This document shows, piece by piece, positions 1-9,997 of a stretch of DNA of 64,000 nucleotides; within the stretch, counting starts at the first letter, position 1; every line of letters starts with the position of its first letter. The translations under genes were made by a program, and so were the position numbers. The notes below the pieces were generated by a model. It worked only from the letters and a program-made list of their open reading frames with translations. It was not told where the DNA came from and ran no database searches. Origin of the DNA: Flaveria trinervia (lineage: Eukaryota > Streptophyta > Magnoliopsida > Asterales > Asteraceae); contig CM046453.1 of assembly GCA_025506515.1 (NCBI GenBank), positions 2,066,001 to 2,130,000 of the forward strand. The letters are read 5' to 3'.

Positions 1-1795
1 ATCATCATGACTGTCATCGTCATCACCATCATCTCCATCTCCTTCTCGGATCTTTAGGGGCTCATCTTTGGATCCCTTCAGTCTCAGCATAAGCTTCTTG
101 TTCTGGGCCTCTAAATCTTGTATCCTCTATACTGAGGATGTATGCATCTCTCTCAGCTATGTGATCTTTTGGCTCTGGGCCTCTATCCTTTGGGCTTGGG
201 ATGCATTAAGCTCCATCAGCTGATTAAGCTGAGAGGCTCGCTGTTCATCCGTCGCCAGCAACTTCAACACTAACCGGTTAAGGTTAGCCAAATGCTCCTC
301 CAACCCGACTGATAGGTAGGCGGATCCAAAAATAGGTGGGACCTGAGAGGAGGTCCCAACTCCATGGGTTGTGGTGGTGGTAGTGGATGTAGAGAAGATT
401 GGGGTTGGTATTGATATGAATGGTTGTGGATGAGCTGTAGTGGTGGTGGATGGGAAGTGTGTATCTGGTGGAGTAGGTGTGGAAGTGGTGTATGAGGTGG
501 TAGTGGTGGTAGGTGGAGTGGTAGATGTGGTGGTGGGAGCTATGGTGGTGATGAAGGTGAGTCGTCTCTTCTTCTTCTTCATGTCGTGGGGCTGAGCCAT
601 CCTCTTCTTCCTCGATCCTGTCGAGGAGGATGCTTCCCCTAGAACACGGCTTGGCGGATTGAGAGCATAAGTAGGATCACCAGTAGTCTCTCCCAATCCG
701 CCTGGGCATTCACCAACCGCCCGGAGCCCTCGTTCTGTGGGAACGACTTTACTTCCCACAGTCCGAGTCAATGGCTCCTCATCTGACTCACCCTCTTCCT
801 CACCAGGCATGAAATCCTAGTGGAACCCAACAGTCTCTGCTCCATCTCCAGTGGGGGCAGATGCTGGAGATGGAATATCAGCAGTGGGGACCCTTTGTTG
901 AGTGGGTCCTACATCTCCAGCATCCCCGCTATCATCATCAGAGTCATCATCAGGGAGCTGTAGCTGCTCTTCTTCAGAGTCACTATCAACGTGACACCAT
1001 TTACGCCTAGCCGGCGCCACATAGTCTTCCCGGGCCAGATGCCCAATAATCTCCTCACAGGGGGCTTTACCTGCTTCCCCCTATAGAACTTCATCCTGCC
1101 CAAGGTGGTATCATCCATCACCTCGAGTACCATCACGTCCTCCTTCTCCTTCGGCAAGGAAGGGAGCTTCTCGTCTATAATCATCTGCATAAAGCGAGGG
1201 TACACGCAGAAGCTCTCCTTCCCTTTCCCCTCAATGTTCTCCACCAAGTAGGTGAAGATCATCCTGGAGAAGCTGAACGGATGGTTCAGCACCAGTGCAG
1301 CATACGCGTTCTAGATTTGATCAGACAGCTCATCAAAACCTCCCTTCCGAGAAGCTATACACTTAAGAAAAACGTGCGCAAGTACTTGAACTGGGGAATC
1401 ATGTTGCTCTTGTTGAGCACCCCTGCATTGATGTCCCCAGCGTACTTGGCCCGCAGGATACAGCCTCGGACAGTAAGTGGGTGTAGTCGTGTGGAGCATT
1501 CAGCATCGTCCCCAAGCTACAGCACTGTCCTGAGATCATCCTCAGAGATCTCAATGGCCTCTCCAAATATCAAACTACGGATACGATGAGGCTCTGAGGT
1601 TCTATCAACTACAGTGCCTTCCTAGAAGGCCTGCTGAATAGAACGGTACGGTGTGCATGGAGTTGAGATTGCGTGAGAGATCCTTGATCGCCTAAGAAAC
1701 GAGATTATTCCAGCAAATTCAGGTGCATGTCTGGATGACTGATCCAGATGAGCACAGATATTGTGCTTAGTGCTCATTGTCCATAGACTCGCCAT
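1..1795 (-). pseudogene. Sirevirus extra ORF (post-pol, unknown function), broken
   Basis: The chosen start is the ATG at 1795-1793. The first residues (MASLWTMS...) align in pattern with the start of the extra ORF at 55338. Sections follow in different frames: an N-terminal domain to about 1380, a conserved core at about 1292-1090 (HPFSFSRMIF, YPRFMQMIID), an acidic stretch near 1010-930 (DSDSEEEQLQLPDDDSDDD), a Thr/Pro-rich linker near 560-370, and a Leu/Gln-rich coiled-coil-like end near 310-160. There are in-frame stops at about 1623-1625, near 1525 and near 1309-1311, and frame changes near 1380 and 1050. Similar proteins have been labelled synaptobrevin/longin-like in Asteraceae annotations (from memory), which I do not take as a function. 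No catalytic motif is visible. Confidence 0.7.
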
Positions 1796-1816
1796 CTGTT
1801 ACACAAAAAAAGAACG
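1796..1816 (-). promoter_or_regulatory. Splice-acceptor-like sequence abutting the extra-ORF ATG
   Basis: Read on the minus strand, a T-rich run is followed by GTGTAACAG and then directly by the ATG at 1795. This matches a plant 3' splice site with pyrimidine tract and AG. It would suit expression of the extra ORF from a spliced transcript. I found no convincing donor, so the call is tentative. Confidence 0.35.
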
Positions 1817-1879
1817 TTAGTATCCGTTGATTAAGAATATCTTGAATCACTTGGACTTGAAAATATTTCCTTTTTGATC

Positions 1880-2110
1880 TGTCGTGCGAATGAGACTGTG
1901 CGACTGAGATCTAGTCGTGTGAATGAGTAGTGCGACTGAGATCTAGTCGTGCGAATGAGTAGTGCGACTTAGATCTAGTCGTGCGAATTATTCCATATGT
2001 ATGACTGGTCATGCGACTGAGCTCACCCATATGTATACTCAGTCGTGTATATCAGTCGTGCACCTGGACTCACACGCATAATTCAGTCGTGCAACTTAGT
2101 TGTTCGCACT
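1880..2110. repeat. Tandem array of GTCGTGCGA(C/A)TGAG-type dyad units
   Basis: Degenerate copies of a short unit containing AGTCGTGCGACT recur every 15-30 bp. The unit has arms AGTCG and CGACT and can fold back. The array lies in the spacer between RNase H and the extra ORF. A second block of the same unit lies at 2540-2830. Confidence 0.75.
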
Positions 2111-2527
2111 ACTCAGTCGTGCAAATGAAGTTCATCAGCCTGTCCATTCGCATGACAGACTGCTGTTCAATTCAAATTCAAGTTTTGACCAATTCTTATG
2201 ATTAGACGTTGTGTTTTGGTTCATTGGACTCGCAGTCATTATACTCAACACCTAATAACATTAATTTCAGTTGATTGCTTGAATTAATTGGGTTATTTTG
2301 TCAAACAAGTCTCGGTTCTTGGTTTGGACCGAACTTGTCGATTTTGCAGTCAATTGAATGAGATATGATTGGATTGAACCGCATTATACTTGTATAGTCA
2401 GTGGAAATCGTCAGTGCACAAGAATTAGTGGTATATAATGATCTAATGAAATTTTGGCAGAGTAACGATAGTTCGTGCGTCTCGGGGTGATTTTGGGGTG
2501 GTGAGTGACTGCGACCGACTACCCCAC

Positions 2528-2535
2528 TATTTATA
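2528..2535 (-). promoter_or_regulatory. TATA box candidate upstream of the S extra ORF
   Basis: The minus strand reads TATAAATA in a GC-richer setting, between the two dyad arrays and about 730 bp upstream of the extra-ORF ATG at 1795. The complete Sirevirus at 47-59 kb has the same octamer 58 bp upstream of its extra-ORF ATG. An internal promoter is inferred. Confidence 0.4.
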
Positions 2536-2539
2536 CTAC

Positions 2540-2830
2540 GGTTTCCTACAGTCGTGCGACCGAGCCCAGTCGCACAAGTTGTTTATGCGACTGAGTATCA
2601 GTCGTGCGACTGGCACAGTCGGTCACCTTCAGTCGTGCGACTAGAGTTTAGTCATGCGACTTGGTCATTCGCCTCCTCTCACGTGGTCGAATGGCTCATT
2701 CGTATCACCCATTCGGTTGCATGGTCCACACGCATGTCCATTTGGCTATAAAAGGCATGAGTATGATCCATTCGTACGGTTGGTCCATACTCATGGTCCA
2801 GTCGTGCGAATGGGTCATACTCTTGAGATT
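2540..2830. repeat. Second array of GTCGTGCGA dyad units
   Basis: Copies of (A/C)GTCGTGCGACTG and TCGTGCGAATGG variants run through this stretch. The 12-mer TCGTGCGAATGG near 2802 also occurs in the LTR arrays of gypsy element B (near 19933 and 26890). Confidence 0.75.
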
Positions 2831-2839
2831 TTTCTGACT

Positions 2840-3784
2840 TTATGACCAGTTGACATTTAGACCCTTTTAAACTGTTGATTTAACATTATGAACACTTGAT
2901 CATCTCAGACATAATCATTTTAACTTGAAAAACTTTTGATCACCTCAAACGTGATCCTTTTAAACAATTTGTCGCCTTAGATGTGACCCAATTGTTGTTT
3001 GAAAGCACTTGTGGTCATCTCAGACATGACCTTTTAGATGATACGGTCCCTTATCAACTTCCATGACATAGTCCGATACTAACATACTGAATATGACAAA
3101 CTTTGTACAGAAATAATACTGAAAACTTAAAAAACTAAGACATGTTTTTGTGTTTTTGTGAGAGTTAATTCCCAAGAAGTAGTTCTAAGGAATAATTATT
3201 CTCAGAGAGCAGCCACAATCATTTAAACCATACATGGATCAATTCAAGTTGGAATCATACAGGATATTTAAATCATTCAGGACAAGTTATTAAAAAACAA
3301 CTTTGATTCTCTTTCCTTGTTTTTCATCGGGAGTCATTTCGCAAATTTAGGAAATCATACTAGTATGCTTAGGTCTCCCACTGATTTGAACTTTCAAGAA
3401 TTGTAGCCACAGTGATTGTCAGTATACTTGTCCTCTTAAATCCATACATAGACTTTCAACACAGTTTGGTGATCGTTTTAATGTTTGTTTATTTCAACCA
3501 GCATTTGTGGATCCCACACTCATATGGTAATCAACATTCCTTAGGAGATTTTTGAGCGGTCTTAGGGTAGTGTTCAAGAAGTGAATATTCATAGAATTTT
3601 CAAAGAGAAGCCAATCCTCAGGTAAGTGCCATCGCACAGCAGAGAGACGGCAAACAACAATGAGTTCTAGAATATATAGGTTATGCTTATCCTCAGGTCA
3701 GTGTCACCGCACAACAGAGAGGCTCATAATCTATCTTCTTGTTTGAGCATTTTTTCTTGTTTTAGCACAAATCTCACCAACAAC
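2840..3784. other. Noncoding spacer of element S
   Basis: No coding frame is convincing. At 2850-3060 an imperfect repeat recurs about every 55-60 bp, carrying GATCATCTCAGACATGA-like cores. Near 3615-3720 a motif of about 35 bp around ATCCTCAGGTAAGTG is duplicated. The stretch is probably the 3' untranslated spacer of the Sirevirus. Confidence 0.5.
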
Positions 3785-4419
3785 TGTAACACCCATTATT
3801 TTTCTAAAAGACAAGAAATAATGAATAGAAGAAAGAAAATCTATAAGGTCCAAGTGAAGGGACCAAAAGTGTCCAAAAGGACAAAACTTTGAAAAGTTGG
3901 TGTAAAGGTGGGCATGGCCGCCCACCCTCACTTCACATCACCATTTCTTCAGGTCTAGAGAGAGAAAGCAGAAGAGAACTCTCGATTTGTGGAAGAAGAA
4001 GAAGAAGTGAACGAATTCAAGGTAAGAATTCATGGTTTTTACATGTTTATGACGGGTTTTATCCCAGTTACATGCTTATGTGCTTATGTGTTTGTGTTTG
4101 TGCTCTGGTGTGCGTGTGTGGGGTTGTTTTTAGGTGTTTGAACTCATTTGCAAGCGGGTTAGAAAGGAAGAAACACACAAGTTGCATCAGGTGAGTTCTA
4201 GACCCTGGTTTTTACTTGTTTTCAAACATCTTTAGGGCTGAAAATGTATGTAAAAGGTTTTCAAATGTTTGAGTATGTATGCTCGTATGCTTTGTGCATG
4301 AATGAATGTGATTCTTGAATGCTTATAGGTTATTCATGTTTAGAATAGCCACATTCAGCTTAGAACAGATGGATTTGATGATTGGGTTGAAAACATACCG
4401 GAAACATGACGAACAGAAG

Positions 4420-4830
4420 GTCCATGCGCCTAGATAAGGCTCATGCGCCTGAAAATGCATAGTAAGAACTAAGTGTGATCCATGCGCCCAAACAGTAGCT
4501 CATGCGCCTAAGATTACCTTAGAAACGATAAAGTACAGCCCATGCGCCTGAACAGTGGCCCATGCGTCTAGAAATGGTAGCTGGACGACTAAGTGTAGGG
4601 CCATGCGCCCAAATAGTGCCCATGCTCCCAAGTGGCCTATGCGCCTAAGTGTCCATACGCCTGAATTACTCATGCGTCTAAGTTCATACGCCACAAATAG
4701 TGCCCATGCGCCTGAATAGTTCTTGCGCCTAAAGTGAAAATGCTTAAGTGTTGGTTGATGCGCCTACATAGTGATGAAACGCCCGAACAGGGCTCATGCG
4801 CCCAAATAGTTCCCATGCGCCTAAGACTTA
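4420..4830. repeat. Minisatellite in solo LTR F, unit about 18-20 bp (CATGCGCCTGAA...)
   Basis: About 20 degenerate copies of a CATGCGCC(T/C)-headed unit, often followed by AACAGTGGC or AAATAGTGC. The array starts about 640 bp from the LTR start. The B LTRs carry a different minisatellite at nearly the same offset. Confidence 0.85.
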
Positions 4831-5227
4831 GAAATTTTTACAGAATTTTTCTGGGAGTCTGCCTTAGGGTTTTGACTGAGGTTGACTAAGGGCTTATTAG
4901 TGATGTTGTTTTATGCATGATATGATTGATTATTATTGTTCCTTATTATTGTTATTGCTAGTATTATTATTACCCATAGTATGTGACTTTACGTGGTATG
5001 TTATTATCGTAACGTAAAGTATATCATAATAATAAAGTGAAAGAGCAATAAAGAAAAAAGAGGAACATTAATGAAAATGTTAACAAGTCTTGCAAGCTTA
5101 CAGGAGGTATACGACCATGTTGTCGTTAGCTCAACTGTGTTGCGGGTTAGCTATCCTATTATGCACACAGGGTCAATCAATTGAGATTGGCAGGACCTTT
5201 GTAGCGTGTCCTGGGTGATTGGGTTGG

Positions 5228-5385
5228 CCTTGTACATAGTACACCGAACCCTTTCGAGGGATACAGTTGACCCTTTCGGGGGATATAGTTGACCCTTTCG
5301 AGGGATACAGTTGACCCTTTCGGGGGATATAGTTGACCCTTTCAAGGGATACAGTTGACCCTTTCGAGGGATATAGATGGCCCAT
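5228..5385. repeat. 22-bp tandem repeat in solo LTR F
   Basis: About seven copies of a 22-bp unit containing GTTGACCCTTTCGAGGGATA, alternating GAGGGATAC and GGGGGATAT variants. The array starts about 1.44 kb into the LTR. The equivalent part of the B LTR has a 61-bp unit instead. Apparent reading frames through here are by-products of the repeat. Confidence 0.9.
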
Positions 5386-5939
5386 CACCCGTTTTCCATC
5401 GCGCATATAGTTGGGGTATTGCTCATTGCTCCATACAGAAAGTGAAACATAAAGATAAAAGTTTATAGAACAGACAAGGCCTACAGTAAAGAAAACGAAC
5501 AATATTTGTTCATATAGTTTATGCGTGCTCGCATTTATAGTACAGAGTTGCATTTTACAGAAAAGAGTATTTTCATAAACAACATATAGAAAGTATTTTA
5601 TTACTTATAAAACTAGAGCTCACTCAGCAACACTGACTTTTATACATTTTCAGTTGTCAGGTAATTATCGCTGAGGATGGCACGAGGATGAAGCTACTCG
5701 CGGGGAAAGTCTGACATCCATTCGTACTCTGTGTTGCTGTTGTTTTGTAATGCATATAAACAAGTCTTTTGTAATCAGTTAACGAATGATGTATTGCTCA
5801 ACAATAGTGGTTTAAATGAAATGAATGGCTTTTGATAAATTATTTCCGCTGCTTAAGCTTGTTTAATTGTAATGGTTAATGTTTTAATTGCTATGATTGA
5901 CCAATTGTGAGGTTTCCGGGAACGGGGCCTTACAACAAC

Positions 5940-6598
5940 CTAGGTTATCAGCTTGATTGTATTTTCATTTTTCATGTGCTTTAGCTCATGCTTTGGTCTT
6001 ACGCACACTTTTGTGGCGTTTATTTTGCTCGTCACCCCTTATTGGAATCTTGTTGATTGTGTTAACCAGGGATAAGGTGTTTCCTACAGCTAGTCAAACA
6101 TTTTAGTTTAATCTTGAGATCACCACACGGTCTAGTCATCTATTGTGTTGAATCAACCGACATATCAGTTGTGGTCTAGCAACCTTTAGGTGTACTTTCT
6201 TTGTGTTACCTTAGTAGTAGCTAGCTTAACTATCATATTTCCTTTTATATTGCTCAGACTACACAGACTTATACTTGAACTTTGCATCTTTTTCAATTTT
6301 GATTTTTAAAGTCCCAAATGGTTTGTACCTGTGTACTATCATATTCCACACGTTAAATCGGTATCACACGTACGATCCTATTTATTATCGGCTTGCCTCT
6401 CTTTTTCCATCGTTTTTTTATACCTATTCTCCCCTAAAATACTAAAACCGCTAAGGATTTGCATTTTAGGATTTTAATGAGCAAGAAACGACACTAAGTG
6501 TAATTAACGAACTAACATTAAACAAAAACAAGAGAATTAAACTTAAAGAACACTATAATTTAAGAAATTTTAAAAGAAACTAGACGCGACGCATCGGA
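5940..6598. other. Noncoding spacer of element S, continued
   Basis: AT-rich sequence between solo LTR F and the end of RNase H. I see no gene. It continues the element S sequence interrupted at 3784. Confidence 0.5.
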
Positions 6599-7186
6599 CT
6601 ATACATGGTCATCTTCAGGAATGACCTCACTTTTCTTTTTAACACCATTGACCTGTAACAGATATAGAAAACGTGGTTTGTCAAAAGCCTTTGTATAGAG
6701 GTCAGCGCGTTGAAAATCAGTGTTTATTTTTATCACATCGATTAAGTTCTTTTCAAAATAGTCACGTATGAAGTGATATTTAATTCTGATGTGTTTGGTC
6801 TTAGGATGTGGGACTGGGTTCTTAGTGACTGCAATCGCAGTAGAGTTATCAACAAATATAGGAGTGGAAGTGAAATGCAAACCGTAATCTCGCATTTGCT
6901 GTTGAATCCATATGATTTGGGAATAGCAGCTTGCAGCAGCAACGTATTCTACTTCACAGGTTGACAAGGCAACTGAGGTCTGCTTCTTACACTGCCAGGT
7001 TACTAATCTTCTCCCAAAGAACTGACACCCTGCTGATGTAGACTTGTAGTTCATCTTGCAGCTGCCGTAATCCGAGTCACTATACGCTGTAAGTTCAAAG
7101 TCATCATCATGAGGGTACCACAACCCAAGTGTGGGTGTGCCCTTCAGATAACGAAATATCCTTTTGACTCCAACTAAATGGTTCAC
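6599..7186 (-). pseudogene. Ty1/copia RNase H domain (element S)
   Basis: The protein has the copia order: KRIFRYLKGTPTLGLWY, the RNase H strand with SDSDYGSC, KSTSAGCQFFGRRLVTW, the ALSTCEVEYVAAA segment, then KTKHIRIKYHFIRDYFEK and a tail ending near 6599. RNase H degrades the RNA of RNA:DNA hybrids during reverse transcription. The tail is followed by the spacer and extra ORF. Its N-terminal side is joined abruptly to RT sequence: the region between the RT active site and the KRIFRYLKG motif is deleted near 7190-7215. Confidence 0.85.
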
Positions 7187-7212
7187 CTTGGGCTTATATC
7201 ATCTACATAGAT

Positions 7213-7690
7213 CTATACTAGCAGTAGATCTCCGTCTTTTTCTTTGATAAACAGTGTGCAGTCAATGACTCCCCTGCGAAGACCGTGTTTCACAAGATGA
7301 GTTGAAAGTTTCTCATACCAAGCCCTTGGAGCTTGATGAAGCCCATATAGAGCCTTGTCGAGTTTGTAGACTCTATCCCTATGATATGGATCTTCAAATC
7401 CCTCGGGTTGACTGACATACACAGTTTTTCTTATTTCCCCATGAAGGAATGCACTCTTCACATCAAGTTGATAAACTTTGATTTTCATATAAGATGCATA
7501 GGCAAGAAAGATGCGGATGGTTTCTATCCTTGCCACTGGTGCAAATACTTCATTGTAGTCAATACCTTCAACTTGTCGAAAACCTTGAACAACAAGCCGA
7601 GCCTTGTTTCTGATGATCACTCCCTAATCATCTTTCTTACATTTCAAGACCCATTTGGTGCCAATGACTTTACTATCATGCTTCAAAACA
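7213..7690 (-). pseudogene. Ty1/copia reverse transcriptase fragment (element S)
   Basis: Translation on the minus strand gives VIGTKWVLK, then a stop near 7621-7623, then NKARLVVQGFRQVEGIDY, FAPVARIETIRIFLAYA, QLDVKSAFLHGEI, VYVSQPEGFEDP and LDKALYGLHQAPRAWYEKL. These are the N-terminal fingers and palm blocks of copia RT. A stop falls just before the catalytic YVDD block, and the rest of RT is deleted. Upstream (higher coordinates) the sequence turns into plus-strand gypsy integrase of element A within a region of local similarity, so the exact break is uncertain by about 30 bp. Confidence 0.85.
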
Positions 7691-9131
7691 TAAGGATTCA
7701 TAGTGATCTCGAGTTATGCATTCACGAGGCTCAACAAGCGGCGTTAACCAACGAAGGGAAAGATGAAGATTTCATGTCTAACGTTTGGTCAAGCTGGAGT
7801 CAAAACCGAACGGCATGTGGTACTTCTTGAATCGACTTTGGATCCCACATCATGATAACCTTCAACAATTCATTATGCACGAAGCTCATCAAACCCGATA
7901 TTCCATTCATCCTGGCTCCAACAAAATGTACATGGACTTGCGAGGTCAATATTGGTGGCCTGGAATGAAGAAGGATATCGCGTCTTATGTTTCCAAGTGT
8001 CTCACATGTGCAAGAGTCAAAGCTAAGCACCAACAACCTAGTGGTTTACTTGAACCTGAAATCCCTATGTGGAAATGGGAACATATATCCATGGATTTCA
8101 TAACCAAGTTACCTCGTACTCCTCGTGGTCATGATAGTGTATGGGTGATTGTGGACCGTTTGACCAAAATGACCCATTTCATACCTATACGAGACACATA
8201 CAAAGTTTCAAGACTGGCTCGCATCTACATTGATGAAATTGTGAGTCGTCATGGCATGCCGTTGCACATCATATCCGACCTAGATGCTCATTTCACTTCG
8301 CACTTTTGGTCGTCTATGCATGAACTCTTGGGTACTCAATTGTATTTAAGTACGGCTTACCATCCTCAAATTGATGGTCAAACCGAACGAACAATCCAAA
8401 CCCGCGAGGATTTGCTACGACCATGTGTCCTTGACTTTGGTGGTGATTGGGATACGCATTTACCGCTTGTGGAATTTTTGTATAACAATAGTTATCACTC
8501 AAGTATCAAAATGGCACCAATCGAAGCACTTTATGGTCGTAAATGCCGATCACCGATCTGCTGGACCGACATTGATGAAAACTTCATCACTGGTCCTAAA
8601 CTCATACAAGAAACAACCGATAGAGTCTCCACAATCCACAAGAACCTTGAAGTGGCAAGAAGTCGACAAAAGGGTTATGCAGATAAGCATCGTAAGCTGT
8701 TGGAGTTCCAAGTTGGCGACATGGTTCTTCTTAAGGTTTCACCGTGGAAAGATGTTGTTTGCTTTGGAAAGAAGGGTAAACTAGCTCCAAGATTTGTAGG
8801 ACCTTTCAAAATCTTGAAAAGGATTAGGAAAGTGACTTACAGATTGGAACTACCTTCCAACCTTAGTGGAGTTCATCCTGTGTTCCATGTCTCAAATTTG
8901 AGAAAGTGTTTGGCCGACGAGAGTCTGCATGTTCTATTGGAGGACATTCAAATCGACGAGTCATTGCACTTTGTTGAGAAATCTGTTGAAATTATGGATC
9001 GCATCATGAAGAAGACTAGAACCACAACTACTCCAATTGTCAAGGTTCGCTGGGACAATAAGGGTAGAGCTGAGTTCACTTGGGAGCGTGAGGATCACAT
9101 GAAGGCAAAATACCCATTTTTATTCTTATAG
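7690..9131 (+). pseudogene. Ty3/gypsy integrase C-terminal half of pol (element A)
   Basis: The frame from 7785 runs 448 residues to a stop at 9131. It starts with the linker and HHCC zinc finger (HEAHQTRYSIHPGSNKMY, CLTCARVK), then the core: Asp in MDFITKLP, second Asp region HIISDLDAHF (usual form SDRDxRF) and Glu in DGQTERTIQ. A GPY/F-type block (KLAPRFVGPFKILKRI) and a chromodomain-like end near residues 405-445 follow. Integrase would insert cDNA into the genome. Residues before 7785 lie in another frame, with a shift near 7790. All three DDE acids appear present, but pol upstream is absent. Stop and PPT follow within 50 bp, as in element C. Confidence 0.88.
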
Positions 9132-9163
9132 TTTTATTCTTAATTTCGAGACGAAATTCTTTT

Positions 9164-9176
9164 AAGTTGGGGAGAC
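9164..9176 (+). other. Polypurine tract of element A
   Basis: AAGTTGGGGAGAC lies directly before the LTR start TGTAACATCTTG. The identical tract precedes the 3' LTR of element C. It would prime plus-strand DNA synthesis. Confidence 0.8.
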
Positions 9177-9997
9177 TGTAACATCTTGAATTTTTGGTTA
9201 ATAAAAAGTTAATGTTGTTAATTGACCATTGTTACTTTGTGTGAACCTCATGAGTTACATATGTTTATTTGTCTTAAATTCTTTAAATTGGAAGTTAATA
9301 ATGGTAATTATTTCATATTAAATAATAATAATAATAATAACAATAATTGTACTAATAATAACATAATACTAATAACTAAGAATAATAATAATATTGCTAC
9401 TATAATAATAATTTGTAAAAGTTATTGAGTTAAAAAATATATATTTAAAACTTGGGTTTAGTTAAGTTAGAGGGATTTGTTTGGCCATTTTATAAACTTT
9501 AAAAGATAATTCTGTGTATAAAATAATAACATATAAACTACAAGGGCCAAATGTGTAACTTCTTAAATTACAACCCACCCCCCCCCCCCCACTTAACCCG
9601 CAATTCCGGCAGGAGCTCCGGCCAAATTCCGGCTGACCTCCGGCAACCTCTAAAACCCGCTAAAAACATACAAATTATTAATCAAATTGCTCCTAAACAC
9701 TTCGTATGTATGTCTCGAATTGAATGCACAACATAATTGTGTTTAAAACACCGGTTACTAAGATCAAACGAGTTCATAACCGAAACCTTAATCCTAGAGC
9801 CGTTCGATCATTAAACCTCAATAATAACGCAATTAACTCAACATAAACGTCATCTATCAACCCTTAATCGAATACGACTCTCATTTTCACCTGAAACAAA
9901 CATCAACATCGAATTCAACTCCCTCTGAACATCGCGACCTGCAACTTACTTGAATACTATCCTCTGCACATCAAGAGTTGAAATTAACAAGGGGCTT
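9177..9997 (+). mobile_element. Element A 3' LTR, left part
   Basis: Starts TGTAACATCTTGAATTTTTGG after the PPT. It contains a TAA-rich microsatellite (about 9320-9415) and a C-run (about 9579-9592), and shares with the element C LTR a stretch of CCGGC-rich sequence. It is interrupted by element B: the last five bases GGCTT (9993-9997) are repeated at 27540-27544. Confidence 0.85.

Larger units (their letters stand above)
3785..5934 (+). mobile_element. Solo LTR F (Ty3/gypsy, same family as element B)
   Basis: The stretch begins TGTAACACCC and ends CGGGGCCTTACA, the same termini as the LTRs of element B. It is 2150 bp, against about 2142 and 2159 bp for the B LTRs. The flanks carry a perfect 5-bp duplication ACAAC (3780-3784 and 5935-5939). 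No internal region or second LTR is present, so it is a solo LTR left by LTR-LTR recombination. It lies in the spacer of element S. Near its end (about 5600-5640) it shares with B the stretch around ACTAGAGCTCACTCAGCAAC. Confidence 0.93.
1..7690 (-). mobile_element. Element S: 3' part of a Sirevirus-type Ty1/copia retrotransposon
   Basis: Read on the minus strand this is reverse transcriptase (7690-7213), RNase H (7186-6599), a noncoding spacer with tandem arrays, and a large extra ORF (1795-1). The order RT, RNase H, extra ORF matches the complete Sirevirus at 47-59 kb, and the extra ORFs of the two are related. The 3' LTR lies beyond base 1. The 5' part (LTR, gag, integrase) is missing and is replaced at about 7670-7700 by plus-strand gypsy sequence of element A. 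A solo LTR (3785-5934) is inserted in the spacer. Lineage assignment rests on layout and recognition of the extra ORF, not on a search. Confidence 0.8.

Noticed and set aside
5151..5553. Minus-strand open frames with repeated GSTISPERVNCIPRKG-like peptide
   Set aside because: They are translations of the 22-bp minisatellite in solo LTR F. A tandem repeat gives open frames without being a gene.
8314..8502. Antisense open frames within the integrase of A (and 15546-15860 in C)
   Set aside because: They mirror the codon pattern of the real integrase on the other strand and recur in both copies for that reason.
9222..9428. Asn-rich open frame after integrase of A
   Set aside because: Produced by the TAA microsatellite in the LTR.
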